A stretch of 64,000 nucleotides of DNA from Archaeoglobus sulfaticallidus PM70-1 (GCF_000385565.1 NC_021169.1:1904571-1968570); one strand, 5' to 3'. Positions 25,374 through 34,442 are shown, counted from the stretch's first letter. Numbers and translations are program-made. The notes: generated by a model from the letters alone, not told the origin.

Positions 25374-27215
25374 ATGGGAGGTTACATGGGAAAAATTCTA
25401 AGAGTTGATCTGTCCTCTGGAACAACGAAAATAGAGCCAATTAGTGAAGAAATCGCAAGGAAATACCTTGGTGGAAAGGGTTATGCCACTTACATGATTT
25501 ATCAGAAGCTTAAAAGCCTCGAAAAGGAGGGAATTTATCCTGCTGACATCGATCCATTAGGCGAATTCAACGATCTGATTTTTGCCACCGGACCTGCAAC
25601 GGGCATTGCAGGTTTTCCAGAACCTGGGAGATATCATGTAATGACTGTAAGATCCCCGCTGACAGGTTCGATAGGCAGTGCAAACTCAGGCGGTAAGTTC
25701 GGCCCGTACATGAAGTTTGCCGGCTTTGATATCATTGTCGTTGAAGGAAAATCTGACAAGCCGGTATATCTGGAGGTCGTGGACGGTTCTGCCGAGATTA
25801 AGGACGCGTCCGATCTGTGGGGTAGAAATGTATTCGACACAACCAGAATCCTGAGCGACAGGGTTGGAAGAAGATGCAGTGTCGCGTGCATAGGGCCTGC
25901 TGGAGAGAATCTCGTGCTTTTCGCGAACATAATGAACGATGAACATAGGGCTGCTGGAAGAACTGGGGTCGGAGCGGTTATGGGATCAAAGAAGCTCAAA
26001 GCAATAGTATGTGCTGGAAACACAAGACCGAAGCCAGAGGATCCAGAGAAATTCAGGGAAGAGTCCAAGAAAGCAAACGATAAAATAAAGCAGAATCCAC
26101 TGACAGGAGAGGGATTGACCAAGTATGGGACAGCGATTCTTGTTAATGTGATAAACAACGCTGGCTCTCTACCATTCAAGAACTGGCAGACCGGATACAA
26201 TCCGGAAGCGGATAAGATCAGTGGTGAGACCCTTGCCGAGAAATACCTGATAAAGAACCACGGATGCTGGGGATGCACGATTACATGCGGAAGGGTCACC
26301 AAGGTTGAAAGCGGACCGTATCAGATCCTTTACAGCGAGGGTCCAGAGTACGAGTCAATATGGTCTCTGGGAAATGCTACTGGTGTGACTGACCTAGAAG
26401 CGATCATCAAGGCCAACCACTTCTGCGATGAATACGGGCTGGACACGATATCGATGGGTTCAACAATTGCATGTGCAATGGAGCTTTACGAAAAAGGATC
26501 GATTCCAGAGGAGTACTTGCAGGGAGTTGATCTGAGCTTTGGAAACTCTTCAGCTTTGGTTGAGATGGTCTGGAGGACGGCCTTCAAAGCAGGATTCGGA
26601 AAGTATCTCGCCCTTGGATCAAAGAGGCTTGCTGAGATGTTCGGTCATCCTGAGCTATCGATGAGCGTCAAAGGACTGGAGATGCCAGCCTATGATCCGA
26701 GGGGCATCAAGGGAATTGGTCTGACCTATGCCACAGCGAACAGAGGAGGATGCCATGTTACCGGATACACGGTAGCTCCTGAGATTGCTGGATTGCCTGA
26801 AAAAATCGATCCCCTCACAGAGGAGGGGAAGGCACAGTGGGTCAAGGCATTCCAGGACTTCACCTGTGTGGTTAACTCAACGGTTAACTGCCTGTTCACA
26901 ACATTCGCGATTGGAGCTGAGGACTTCGCTCCAATGCTTTCTGCAGTAACCGGATGGGACTTCAGCGTTGAAGAACTCATGAAGATTGGAGAGAGAATAT
27001 ACAACCTCGAGAGGGTCATCATCAACAAGTTCGGGTTCGATGCCAAAGATGATACACTGCCTCCAAGGCTCCTGAAAGAGGCTCTGCCAGAGGGTGCTGC
27101 CAAGGGACATGTTGTCGATCTCGATAAGATGAAGAAGGAGTACTACGAGATTAGAGGATGGGTTGATGGAGTTCCAACGGAAGAAAAGTTGAAGGAGCTT
27201 GAGATTGAACTATAA
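25374..27215 (+). CDS. Tungsten-dependent aldehyde:ferredoxin oxidoreductase family enzyme
   Basis: About 613 aa AOR family, oxidising aldehydes to acids with ferredoxin as acceptor. GGYMGKILRVDLSSGTTKIE opens the protein. LGGKGYATYMIY and GPATGIAGFPEPGRYHV contact the bis-pterin tungsten cofactor. The [4Fe-4S] cysteines lie in CWGCTITCGR, with a distal Cys in STVNCLFTTFA. The start at ATG 25374 is preferred (GGGTGA upstream). A TATA box is near 25335-25345. The substrate subtype (AOR, FOR or GAPOR-like) cannot be settled; length and motifs fit AOR/FOR. Confidence 0.92.
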   Translation: MGGYMGKILRVDLSSGTTKIEPISEEIARKYLGGKGYATYMIYQKLKSLEKEGIYPADIDPLGEFNDLIFATGPATGIAGFPEPGRYHVMTVRSPLTGSIGSANSGGKFGPYMKFAGFDIIVVEGKSDKPVYLEVVDGSAEIKDASDLWGRNVFDTTRILSDRVGRRCSVACIGPAGENLVLFANIMNDEHRAAGRTGVGAVMGSKKLKAIVCAGNTRPKPEDPEKFREESKKANDKIKQNPLTGEGLTKYGTAILVNVINNAGSLPFKNWQTGYNPEADKISGETLAEKYLIKNHGCWGCTITCGRVTKVESGPYQILYSEGPEYESIWSLGNATGVTDLEAIIKANHFCDEYGLDTISMGSTIACAMELYEKGSIPEEYLQGVDLSFGNSSALVEMVWRTAFKAGFGKYLALGSKRLAEMFGHPELSMSVKGLEMPAYDPRGIKGIGLTYATANRGGCHVTGYTVAPEIAGLPEKIDPLTEEGKAQWVKAFQDFTCVVNSTVNCLFTTFAIGAEDFAPMLSAVTGWDFSVEELMKIGERIYNLERVIINKFGFDAKDDTLPPRLLKEALPEGAAKGHVVDLDKMKKEYYEIRGWVDGVPTEEKLKELEIEL

Positions 27216-27256
27216 TTTATATTTTTATTTGTTTTTGACTATTTCCAGATCATAAC

Positions 27257-27274
27257 CTGCCGTTTTGCCGGCAG
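27257..27274. terminator. Hairpin downstream of the AOR gene
   Basis: CTGCCG/CGGCAG with a 6-base loop lies about 40 bases after the AOR stop. T-rich runs stand before and after it (TTTATATTTTTATTTG; GTTTCTGG). It may be a terminator or a processing stem for converging transcripts. Confidence 0.35.
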
Positions 27275-27372
27275 TTTCTGGCTGTTTCACTACCTCGTTG
27301 GGTGTAAGTAGATTAAGTGAATAGAGATGCTAATAAGTGCGTCTTTTGCAGTTACATCCCAAGATCACTATT

Positions 27373-27891
27373 TTACCACTTCTCCAAATGTACTCGATCC
27401 CCCCTGTACCTATCTGCCTCATAAAAGTCATCATCTGATTCCGGATAACCCAGAGACACCAGACTGAAAACCACAACTCCATCTGGAACCTCAAGAAGCT
27501 CGGCTATCGATTTCATCCTGTCCTCTACAGGATAGACCCCGAGCCATACTGATCCGATCCCAAGCATTCTCGCAGAGAGCAGAATGTTCTGGGTTGCAGC
27601 AGAGCAGTCCTGAACCCACATATCGTGTTTGTACTTGGATAAGCTGAGTTCCGCACAGACAGCAATTGCCGCATCCGCACTGGCAAGCATCTTCCCATAG
27701 GGATGAGTTTCTGCGAGCTTTTTCAGCCTCTCCTTATCCCTGACTACAATAAAGTGCCAGGGCTGTTCATTTCCAGCAGAGGGAGCAAGCATGGCAGCTT
27801 TGAGTATCTTCTCAATCTTCACATCCTTAATCTTTCTTCCGGAGTATTTCCTTATGCTCCTCCTCGTGTATATCATTTCCAAGCAGTCCAT
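27373..27891 (-). CDS. Nitroreductase-family FMN protein
   Basis: About 172 aa. YTRRSIRKYSGRKI is the FMN-phosphate motif and AAMLAPSAGNEQPWHFIVVRD the second flavin contact. It also has GIGSVWLGVYP and SLGYPESD at the C-terminus, normal for small nitroreductases acting on NAD(P)H and varied electron acceptors. The ATG at 27891 is chosen because a TATA box (27911-27920) lies 24 bases upstream, fitting a leaderless transcript; the longer frame would start inside that promoter. Confidence 0.88.
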   Translation of the reverse strand: MDCLEMIYTRRSIRKYSGRKIKDVKIEKILKAAMLAPSAGNEQPWHFIVVRDKERLKKLAETHPYGKMLASADAAIAVCAELSLSKYKHDMWVQDCSAATQNILLSARMLGIGSVWLGVYPVEDRMKSIAELLEVPDGVVVFSLVSLGYPESDDDFYEADRYRGDRVHLEKW

Positions 27892-27929
27892 GATATGCAA
27901 TTGCTTTAGCCATATATAAGCTGTTGTGC

Positions 27930-27945
27930 ATGCGATGCATCGCAT
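27930..27945. promoter_or_regulatory. 16-base perfect palindrome between divergent genes
   Basis: ATGCGATGCATCGCAT is a perfect palindrome ten bases upstream of the nitroreductase TATA box. It also lies about 40-50 bases upstream of the ThyA-like start. A dimeric regulator controlling one or both genes is a reasonable inference. Confidence 0.45.
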
Positions 27946-27984
27946 TCTGTTACCTCACGAAAAACTATTTCCGTGTTGCAATCT

Positions 27985-29277
27985 ATGAGGGAGGTAATGA
28001 TAGTATCCAGAACGTGGGAGCAGGCAAAAGAGATGCTTTTGAAAAAAATAGTAAGCGAGGGTAAAAAATACCTCTCGAGGTTTGGCGATACGCTGAGGTG
28101 TGAGCCCAGCTTAGTTGTTGTTGAAAAGCCCGATTACTTCTTTGATATTGAACATGACTTCTCCGGCTGGACTTTCTGTGGAGAGAGCTATTTAAGCAGG
28201 GTGGAGAAAGTTCTGGATATTTGTGCCGAGAAAATAAAAAGTAGCCCGTATACAAGGAGGGTCTCGATACCGATATGGATGCCAAAAGATCATCACTGCA
28301 GAAACCCACCAGCGATAACGGAGATCTCACTTCTTCCTGTGAAGGAACTGCATGCCACTGCATACATCAGATCCCTCGATGCGTATAACTTCTTCATGCA
28401 TAACGCTGACTTCATAACCTTTGTTCTGGACTATGTGGCTGAAAAAGCAGGTTTTGATGTTGGCAGTGCCGGGTTCATCGCTTCCATCCCTCACATTTAT
28501 TTAAGAGACCTGAAGCACATCGATCTTGATTCTGATTATGAGGAAATCACAGGTTTTCACCCTCTCGCAGTCCACCTGAAAGAGGATTACCTCTCCACAG
28601 CATGGCATTCTGCGATGGAGGTGGTATACCACAACGGCATGACGAAAAGGACAGAATGGGGCGAGATCTTCGAGGGTCAGAAGGAGAGCAAATTCGTCCA
28701 GAGGCTCTTTATTGAGGTTAAAAACCCATACGAGCATCAGATTCACGATAAAGCTCCGTTCACGAAGAAGTACGCAATAGACTACGCCCACGACTACATG
28801 ATATGCGCTAAATTCATTGACAGGCCGGTTAACGAGAGAATCCTGAAAGAGGGTGAGACCTACACCTATGCTGAGAGAGCCAGGTACTGCGAAAGAGATG
28901 ATCTGATAGTGGATCAGCTTTACACGGTAATCGAGAAGCTGAAACAGGACAGGTACAGAAGGGACTGCTATGTCGGGATCTCGAGGATCTGGGATTTAAA
29001 AAGCGATGAGCCCCCATGCCTGAGAGGATATCAATTCGTTGGTGATCATGATCACCTCAAAGGGATATTCTACATGAGATCAAATGACATCTATGGAGCC
29101 ATGCACGCCAATGCCTACGCTTTCTCAACGCTAACGCAGTATGTTGCCGAGCTTACTGGATTTCAAAGGCATAAATACTACCATTTTGCAGTCGATGCAC
29201 ACATATATGGCGAGTTCCTGAAAGCTGTGAAGGAAATACTCGAGCCAGAGACACCGAGCTTCTTTGATAAAACTTAG
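27985..29277 (+). CDS. Thymidylate synthase-family protein with a second, degenerate TS domain
   Basis: About 430 aa. The C-terminal half looks like ThyA: TKRTEWGEIFEGQKESKF, then EPPCLRGYQFV with the catalytic PPC, FYMRSNDIYGAMHANAY and DAHIYGEFL. The N-terminal half repeats part of this (NPPAITEISLL, AYIRSLDAYNFFMHNAD, PHIYLRD) but has Ala where the catalytic Cys should be. It may make dTMP or modify another pyrimidine. The start is uncertain: GTG 27973, ATG 27985 and ATG 27997 are all in frame, and a GGGAGGT site at 27989 is too close to the last. Monocistronic. Confidence 0.7.
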   Translation: MREVMIVSRTWEQAKEMLLKKIVSEGKKYLSRFGDTLRCEPSLVVVEKPDYFFDIEHDFSGWTFCGESYLSRVEKVLDICAEKIKSSPYTRRVSIPIWMPKDHHCRNPPAITEISLLPVKELHATAYIRSLDAYNFFMHNADFITFVLDYVAEKAGFDVGSAGFIASIPHIYLRDLKHIDLDSDYEEITGFHPLAVHLKEDYLSTAWHSAMEVVYHNGMTKRTEWGEIFEGQKESKFVQRLFIEVKNPYEHQIHDKAPFTKKYAIDYAHDYMICAKFIDRPVNERILKEGETYTYAERARYCERDDLIVDQLYTVIEKLKQDRYRRDCYVGISRIWDLKSDEPPCLRGYQFVGDHDHLKGIFYMRSNDIYGAMHANAYAFSTLTQYVAELTGFQRHKYYHFAVDAHIYGEFLKAVKEILEPETPSFFDKT

Positions 29278-29312
29278 ACCATATCAAAAATCAATAAATC
29301 TTTAATAAATAT

Positions 29313-29849
29313 ATGAAACATCCAATTTCTGTGAACTCGCACGATCACGAGCATGTAAAGAGAGTATTAAACCTAGCATTGTACATAGCCGAGAGAGAGG
29401 GTGGAGATATAGCGATCGTGAAGAAAGCTGCCGAACTGCACGACATAGCGAGGGATAAAGAAAACCACGCAGTAGAGGGGGCCAAAATTGCAAGAGAGAT
29501 TCTGAAAGAAGAGGGATTCGATAGGGAGTTCATTGACAGGGTTGCCCACTGCATCGAAGCACATTCCTTCTCATCTGGCATTGAGCCTAAAACGCTTGAG
29601 GCTAAAATACTCAGTGATGCGGACAAGCTTGATGCGATGGGTGCTATTGGAGTTGTAAGGGCATTTCAGTACTCCTTTGAGAATGGTAGAAGTTTAGAAG
29701 ACACACTGAAACATTTTGATGAGAAGCTGCTGAAACTCTATGACTGTCTCTACACAAATACAGCAAAGAAAATTGGAATGGAAAGGCACAGATTCATGAA
29801 GGAGTTCTATGAAAGAATTAAAAAAGAGCTAAAGGGTTGCAGGCTGTAA
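29313..29849 (+). CDS. HD-domain phosphohydrolase
   Basis: 178 aa. HDHEHVKRVLNLALYIAERE, then AAELHDIARDKENHA (HD doublet), HCIEAHSF and ILSDADKLDAMGAIG give the metal-binding H...HD...H...D set of the HD superfamily. Small stand-alone HD proteins of this kind hydrolyse nucleotides or phosphoesters; the substrate is unknown. It lies 35 bases after the ThyA-like gene, so a nucleotide-linked role is possible. Confidence 0.88.
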   Translation: MKHPISVNSHDHEHVKRVLNLALYIAEREGGDIAIVKKAAELHDIARDKENHAVEGAKIAREILKEEGFDREFIDRVAHCIEAHSFSSGIEPKTLEAKILSDADKLDAMGAIGVVRAFQYSFENGRSLEDTLKHFDEKLLKLYDCLYTNTAKKIGMERHRFMKEFYERIKKELKGCRL

Positions 29850-29875
29850 GTTAAAGCTATCAGAAGTTAAAGCTA

Positions 29876-31546
29876 TCAGAAAACCCATGTCGCCAGTGCG
29901 CCATCCAAGAACCTGACTTTCTCAAAGCCCTTGTTCATCAGGAGTCTGGCTGCTTCATAGCTCCTCGTACCGATCGCACATATCGTCACGATCTCCTTGT
30001 CCTTTGGAAGTTCATCGAGCCTGTTTCTGAGTTCTGAGAGCGGGATGTTGTGTACCTCGTACCCCTCTATTCTCCTCGCCTCGAACTCCTTCTGGCTCCT
30101 GACATCAAGCAGATACAGATCCTCTCCAGCATCAAGTCTCCTTTTCAGCTCGACTGGAGTTATTCCGTTGAGTAATCCATCCAGTTTGTTCTTTATGATG
30201 TTTCCTGCATGAATTACATGATCCAGAGCTGCGGAGAATGGTGGAGCATAAGCAAGATCAACCTCAGCCAGATCATCAACAGTCGCCCCTCTGTGGATGG
30301 CCATTGCAATGACATCAATTCTCTTATCTATAACTCCAAGTCCAAAAGCCTGAGCACCAAGGACTTTTCTTGTTCTCCTGTCAGCAATGAGTTTGAGTCT
30401 GATGGGCTTGAAACCCGGGTAGTAGTGTGCTCTGTCAGGACCGGGAGAAATCGCTATAACTGGATCAAAGCCCGCCTCTCTTGCCTGTTTTTCAGTCAGT
30501 CCCGTTCTGCCCGCATCTGCATTGAAAACCCTGAAAATGCTTGTGCAGAGAACACCCCTCCATTTCGATTTTCCGCCGGTGATATTATCACCTATGATTC
30601 TTCCATGCTTGTTTGCAGTTGAGCCAAGAGGAGTATAGACATGCTTGCCTGTGAGTAGATTTATGTTTTCCACACAGTCCCCGCCAGCATAGATAAAAGG
30701 GTCCGAGGTCTGGAGGTACTCATTTACTTTAATAGCACCTTTCTCTGTTAGCTCAAGTCCTGCACTTTCAGCAAGCTCTGTCCTCGGCTCCACACCTATA
30801 GATATGATTACAAGCTCTGCAGGCAGTATCTTTTCATTAACTCTAACCGCTTTAACCTTTCCATCTTCTGTTATAAACTCCTGGACAGTCGTAGATGTCA
30901 GTACTTTTACACCTTCTCTTATTATACATTTTCTGACAAGTTCTGCCATTTCAAAATCAAAGGAGTTCCATAAAAGCTGGTTTTTTAGTTCAACGATCGT
31001 CACATCAATATCGAGTCTTTCAAGAGCCTCAGCAGTCTCCAGACCTATCAATCCACCACCGATGATTACGGCACTCTCAATGGACTCATTCATCCACATT
31101 TCTGTAATCTTCAAAGCATCCTCTGCTGATGTGAGTGAGAAAATTCCATCTGCATCCACCCCCTTCACACTCAGTCTTACTGGTTTTGCTCCGGTCGCGA
31201 GTACCAGGTAGTCATAGTTCAGCTCGTCATCTCTTCCATTTCTGGAAATTTTGACAGCCTTTCTTTTTCTGTCAATACTGAGAGCTTCTGTTTTTGTCAG
31301 CACATTGATATTCTTTACTTTTTTGAAGTATTCCTCGTCTCTGACATCTCCACTCAGGGTTTCCATGAGATTGGATATGTCGTGAACGAAACCCTCGACA
31401 TAGTATGGCAGACCACATCTTCCAAGAGAAGGATATTCGCCTTTTTCAATAACTGTGATCTCAGCTTCCTCGTCTCTCCTTCTCGCTCTTGAAGCTGCTT
31501 TGAGTCCTGCAGCACCCCCACCTACTACTACGATTTCTCTGCCCAT
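29876..31546 (-). CDS. CoA-disulfide reductase/NAD(P)H sulfur reductase with rhodanese domain
   Basis: 556 aa. A pyridine-nucleotide disulfide oxidoreductase core comes first (VVVGGGAAGLKAASRARRR, catalytic Cys in GRCGLPYYVEGF, second dinucleotide motif VIIGGGLIGLETAEAL, FIYAGGDCVE). It is fused to a rhodanese domain from about residue 455 (LYLLDVRSQKEFEARRI) with active Cys in VTICAIGTRSYEAA. Such CoADR-RHD fusions reduce CoA-disulfide, CoA-persulfide or elemental sulfur with NAD(P)H. A sulfur-cycling role fits the sulfur-rich gene set here. Monocistronic on the minus strand. Confidence 0.9.
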   Translation of the reverse strand: MGREIVVVGGGAAGLKAASRARRRDEEAEITVIEKGEYPSLGRCGLPYYVEGFVHDISNLMETLSGDVRDEEYFKKVKNINVLTKTEALSIDRKRKAVKISRNGRDDELNYDYLVLATGAKPVRLSVKGVDADGIFSLTSAEDALKITEMWMNESIESAVIIGGGLIGLETAEALERLDIDVTIVELKNQLLWNSFDFEMAELVRKCIIREGVKVLTSTTVQEFITEDGKVKAVRVNEKILPAELVIISIGVEPRTELAESAGLELTEKGAIKVNEYLQTSDPFIYAGGDCVENINLLTGKHVYTPLGSTANKHGRIIGDNITGGKSKWRGVLCTSIFRVFNADAGRTGLTEKQAREAGFDPVIAISPGPDRAHYYPGFKPIRLKLIADRRTRKVLGAQAFGLGVIDKRIDVIAMAIHRGATVDDLAEVDLAYAPPFSAALDHVIHAGNIIKNKLDGLLNGITPVELKRRLDAGEDLYLLDVRSQKEFEARRIEGYEVHNIPLSELRNRLDELPKDKEIVTICAIGTRSYEAARLLMNKGFEKVRFLDGALATWVF

Positions 31547-31581
31547 TTAATCACCTTATAAAAAAATAAAAAAGATAGATA

Positions 31582-32070
31582 TTAATTCATAATTTCTTTT
31601 ATCTTCTTTGCAATGGGTTTTAACCTGTAATGGAACTCTTCTGACTCAAACTTCTGTTCGTGTAACTGTTCATCTCTATCAATCAATCCAAAAACCCTTG
31701 CTTTTCTGCTGAGATTGGCGAGAGCCTCGTGGAAATCCCTTCTTTTCATCATGATTCTGAGGTCGATTTCGGTCTTTGACAACCAGTTCTCTGTCGAAAG
31801 AGTTTCGAGGAGAAGCCTCTCATTCTCTCCGAGACTGGCTATGAAATCTCTGATTCTCTTTTCTTCATCCCCATCAATCTCGCATTTTATTTCTTTTCTC
31901 TCTCCATCTTTCTGCGATGTAAAAACACCATATTCAAGAAGGGACTTCATCAAGCTGTCCACTCTCTCAAGGTTATCGACCGTGGTGCAACATGGAATCT
32001 CGGTTTCTCCAATCCTGATCTTTTGAACGGTTTCACCTACGATGGCATATTCGGGTTCGATTTTCCTCAT
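31582..32070 (-). CDS. Predicted winged-helix regulator, uncharacterised
   Basis: About 162 aa. There is no clear family in the N-terminal 60 residues (two adjacent Cys in EIPCCTTVDN). The C-terminal half (ENERLLLETLSTENWLSKTE ... RRDFHEALANLSRKARVFGL) is a winged-helix-like array. GGGGGT before the ATG at 32070 decides this start over an in-frame ATG at 32103. A perfect 22-base palindrome overlaps the TATA box upstream, so self-repression is likely. It is divergent from the SQR gene cluster and may control it. Confidence 0.6.
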   Translation of the reverse strand: MRKIEPEYAIVGETVQKIRIGETEIPCCTTVDNLERVDSLMKSLLEYGVFTSQKDGERKEIKCEIDGDEEKRIRDFIASLGENERLLLETLSTENWLSKTEIDLRIMMKRRDFHEALANLSRKARVFGLIDRDEQLHEQKFESEEFHYRLKPIAKKIKEIMN

Positions 32071-32114
32071 TTTTTTACCCCCATAATAATCTGTTCCATC
32101 CACTATTAAATTTT

Positions 32115-32136
32115 TCTAATAATATATATTATTAGA
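32115..32136. promoter_or_regulatory. 22-base perfect palindrome over a TATA box
   Basis: Eleven bases TCTAATAATAT followed by their exact reverse complement. It lies 45-66 bases upstream of the wHTH start and includes the AATATATATT TATA-like core. This is a strong operator candidate for a dimeric regulator. Confidence 0.6.
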
Positions 32137-32434
32137 CCATAATAAAATTTTAAAGCCAGAAACGGTCAAATTCTTTTAAAGTAAATTTCACAAGTTTTCA
32201 GAAAATAAGAGTTAATCTTCTCAGATTGATCTGTGTTAAAAGTTGTGAGTAAAAAAAGATTTAATAAATCTATGCTTTTTGAAAATTAAAACATTTTTAT
32301 CGTTACACATATAATCCAATAAATTTCTTAAAAATTATAACAATTTTATTTATAATTCAATTGATTGATTTTATTGGTTTTTACACCGTGATGTTTATAT
32401 ACTATCAATAAATGGTTATTACTGGTGAATCAAT
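32137..32434. promoter_or_regulatory. AT-rich intergenic region before sqr
   Basis: About 300 bases with no gene. The sqr promoter is likely TTTATATAC near 32394-32402, roughly 35 bases before its ATG. No additional long inverted repeats were found. Confidence 0.5.
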
Positions 32435-33586
32435 ATGGCGAGAATTCTGATTGTGGGCGGTGGTAGCGCAGGCATAATGACTGCTGCAAGACTTAGAAAT
32501 GCTTTATCCATGGATGAAGCGGAGATCACTATTGTTGACAGAAGTGACAAACACTATTATCAGCCTGGATATACATTGATTCCCTTTGGTCTTGAGGAAG
32601 TCGAGAACCTGATAAAACCGATGAAAGATGTCATACCAGCAGGCTGCAACTTTATACAGGATGAAGTGGTCTCTTTTAACTTCGATAACAATTATGTTGA
32701 AACGAAGGGTGGAAAAAGGCTTGAGTATGACTACTTGGTCTTGGCAACAGGAGCAAAACTGGTTATGGAGGAAATTGAAGGCCTTGCCGAAAATCTCTAC
32801 AAGAACGGAGTCCACACCTTTTATACGCTTGAGGGAGCAATTAAACTAAAGGAGGCTCTTGAAGAGTTTGAGGGAGGAGACTTTGTAACCATCCAGGCAC
32901 CGATTCCATTCAAGTGCCCTGGCGCCCCGATAAAATTCACACTTCTCGCAGATGACTACTTCAGAAGAAGGGGCATCAGAAACAATGTTAACATAACCAT
33001 CACATCTGCACTCCCGGCAATATTCTCACGAGAGCCCTATGCATCAAAGCTTGACGCGATGTTCAGGGACAGAAACATAAACACCAAGAGTGGCTTTACA
33101 CCATCTGAGATCGATCCGGAGGAGAAAGTTGTAAGATCGTGGGAAGGTGATGAGCTGCATTATGACCTCTTGGTCGTAGTGCCACCAAATGAGGGAGAAT
33201 CGATTTATGAAGGAACGGGGATTGCCGACGCCACAAACTTCGTGATGGCAGACAAACACAAACTTCAGCTGGAGAAGTACCCGAATGTTTTTGTTATCGG
33301 AGATTGTGCAAACTACCCCACATCCAAGACGGCATCTGGAGCGAGAAAGCAGGCTGAAGTTCTTGTTAAGAACCTTCTTGCTGTGATGAAGGGAGAGGAA
33401 CCAAAGGCAAGATACACAGGACACATAATCTGTCCGATAATAACAAGATTTGGAAAAGCAATGTTTGCCGAATTCGATTATGAAAAATCAATCTCTCCAG
33501 CCCAGGAGATGTGGAGCAACTGGGTTATCAAGGTTTACATGCTCAGACCCATGTACTGGAGCTTGATGCTTAGAGGACTGCTGTAA
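32435..33586 (+). CDS. sqr: Sulfide:quinone oxidoreductase family flavoprotein
   Basis: 383 aa. FAD motif ILIVGGGSAGIMTAARLR, then KHYYQPGYTLIPFG and YLVLATGAKL. The two redox cysteines are in FKCPGAP and ICPIITRFG. The end (WSNWVIKVYMLRPMYWSLM) is an amphipathic membrane-anchoring helix. This is the SQR/FCSD fold that oxidises sulfide or another sulfur species and reduces quinone on the cytoplasmic face. It is followed after about 20 bases by a DUF1641 gene, a usual companion. Direction in vivo is unclear in an organism that makes sulfide. Confidence 0.85.
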   Translation: MARILIVGGGSAGIMTAARLRNALSMDEAEITIVDRSDKHYYQPGYTLIPFGLEEVENLIKPMKDVIPAGCNFIQDEVVSFNFDNNYVETKGGKRLEYDYLVLATGAKLVMEEIEGLAENLYKNGVHTFYTLEGAIKLKEALEEFEGGDFVTIQAPIPFKCPGAPIKFTLLADDYFRRRGIRNNVNITITSALPAIFSREPYASKLDAMFRDRNINTKSGFTPSEIDPEEKVVRSWEGDELHYDLLVVVPPNEGESIYEGTGIADATNFVMADKHKLQLEKYPNVFVIGDCANYPTSKTASGARKQAEVLVKNLLAVMKGEEPKARYTGHIICPIITRFGKAMFAEFDYEKSISPAQEMWSNWVIKVYMLRPMYWSLMLRGLL

Positions 33587-33605
33587 CCCGCAAGGGGTGT
33601 TACTG

Positions 33606-34442
33606 ATGGAAAGCAAGACTTTGGGCTCTCTGGACGGTGAGATCGTTTATACAATTGAGGCAACCAAGGATTTAATCCAGGAACTACTACCAAAGCTCAA
33701 AGAACTCTCAGAGGAAATCACACCGCTTTTAACCGAATTCAGGAAGAATGTTGACCGAGATGAAACCGTCATCCTTCTTACAAAACTTACAGAGAACATT
33801 GACACAATGCTAAAGCTGATAAACCTGATGGAAGCAGGGAGAGACTTTCTGGAAGAAGGTATACCAAACTTCAAAGAACTCTCAGAGGAAATCACACCGC
33901 TTTTAACCGAATTCAGGAAGAATGTTGACCGAGATGAAACCGTCATCCTTCTTACAAAACTTACAGAGAACATTGACACAATGCTAAAGCTGATAAACCT
34001 GATGGAAGCAGGGAGAGACTTTCTGGAAGAAGGTATACCAAACTTCAAAGAACTCTCAGAGGAAATCACACCGAAAATTAATCGTCTGAGAACTTTGCTT
34101 GATGATGATGAGACATGGAAGTTCATTGAATATGCTCTTGTCATGAAGGGCCCACTTACGAGGTTCATGGAATCAATGATGGTTGATGAGGAGGGCAGTA
34201 TTAACCTCGACTCGATTGAGAAAACCTTCGAAATGCTATCAGAACTTGCAACAATCGTGAAGCAACCATCTTTACAGAAAATGATTGAAGGTGTGGTGGA
34301 GGGTTTCAAAAAGCTTGATGAGGAGGAAATAAAGAAAGTCTCTACCTTTGGGATTCTCTCGGCAATGAGGGACGAAGATGTCCAGAGAGGTATTGGAGCT
34401 GTTTTCACGATTTTGAAAGCCCTTGGGAGGGCTTTGAAATAA
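33606..34442 (+). CDS. DUF1641-family protein with exact internal duplication
   Basis: 278 aa from ATG 33606, which has AGGGGTG seven bases upstream. DUF1641 proteins (COG2427-like) are about 220 aa, helical, and found beside SQR-type flavoproteins; function is unknown. Residues around 31-147 hold two identical 58-residue units (LLTEFRKNVDRDETVILL ... EAGRDFLEEGIPNF) plus the first ten residues of a third. Removing one unit restores the usual size, so this is a recent in-frame expansion. The C-terminal half (about residues 155-278) carries the conserved DUF1641 core ending in VFTILKALGRAL. Confidence 0.85.
   Translation: MESKTLGSLDGEIVYTIEATKDLIQELLPKLKELSEEITPLLTEFRKNVDRDETVILLTKLTENIDTMLKLINLMEAGRDFLEEGIPNFKELSEEITPLLTEFRKNVDRDETVILLTKLTENIDTMLKLINLMEAGRDFLEEGIPNFKELSEEITPKINRLRTLLDDDETWKFIEYALVMKGPLTRFMESMMVDEEGSINLDSIEKTFEMLSELATIVKQPSLQKMIEGVVEGFKKLDEEEIKKVSTFGILSAMRDEDVQRGIGAVFTILKALGRALK
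33697..34073 (+). repeat. Perfect 174-bp tandem duplication (2.2 copies)
   Basis: Copy 1 is 33697-33870, copy 2 is 33871-34044, and a 29-base partial third copy runs to 34073. The copies are identical base for base, including third codon positions, and in frame (58 codons). The junction shows short similarity (ACCAAAGC versus ACCAAACT). Confidence 0.95.

Noticed and set aside
27226-27325. Minus-strand tail reading LLTPNEVVKQPETAGKTAGY to a stop
   Set aside because: Protein-like but only about 32 codons between stops, no start, no recognised family, and overlaps a hairpin; may be a relic.
33647-34408. 253-codon antisense frame in the DUF1641 gene
   Set aside because: Shadow frame created by the duplicated Glu/Lys-rich coding sequence.
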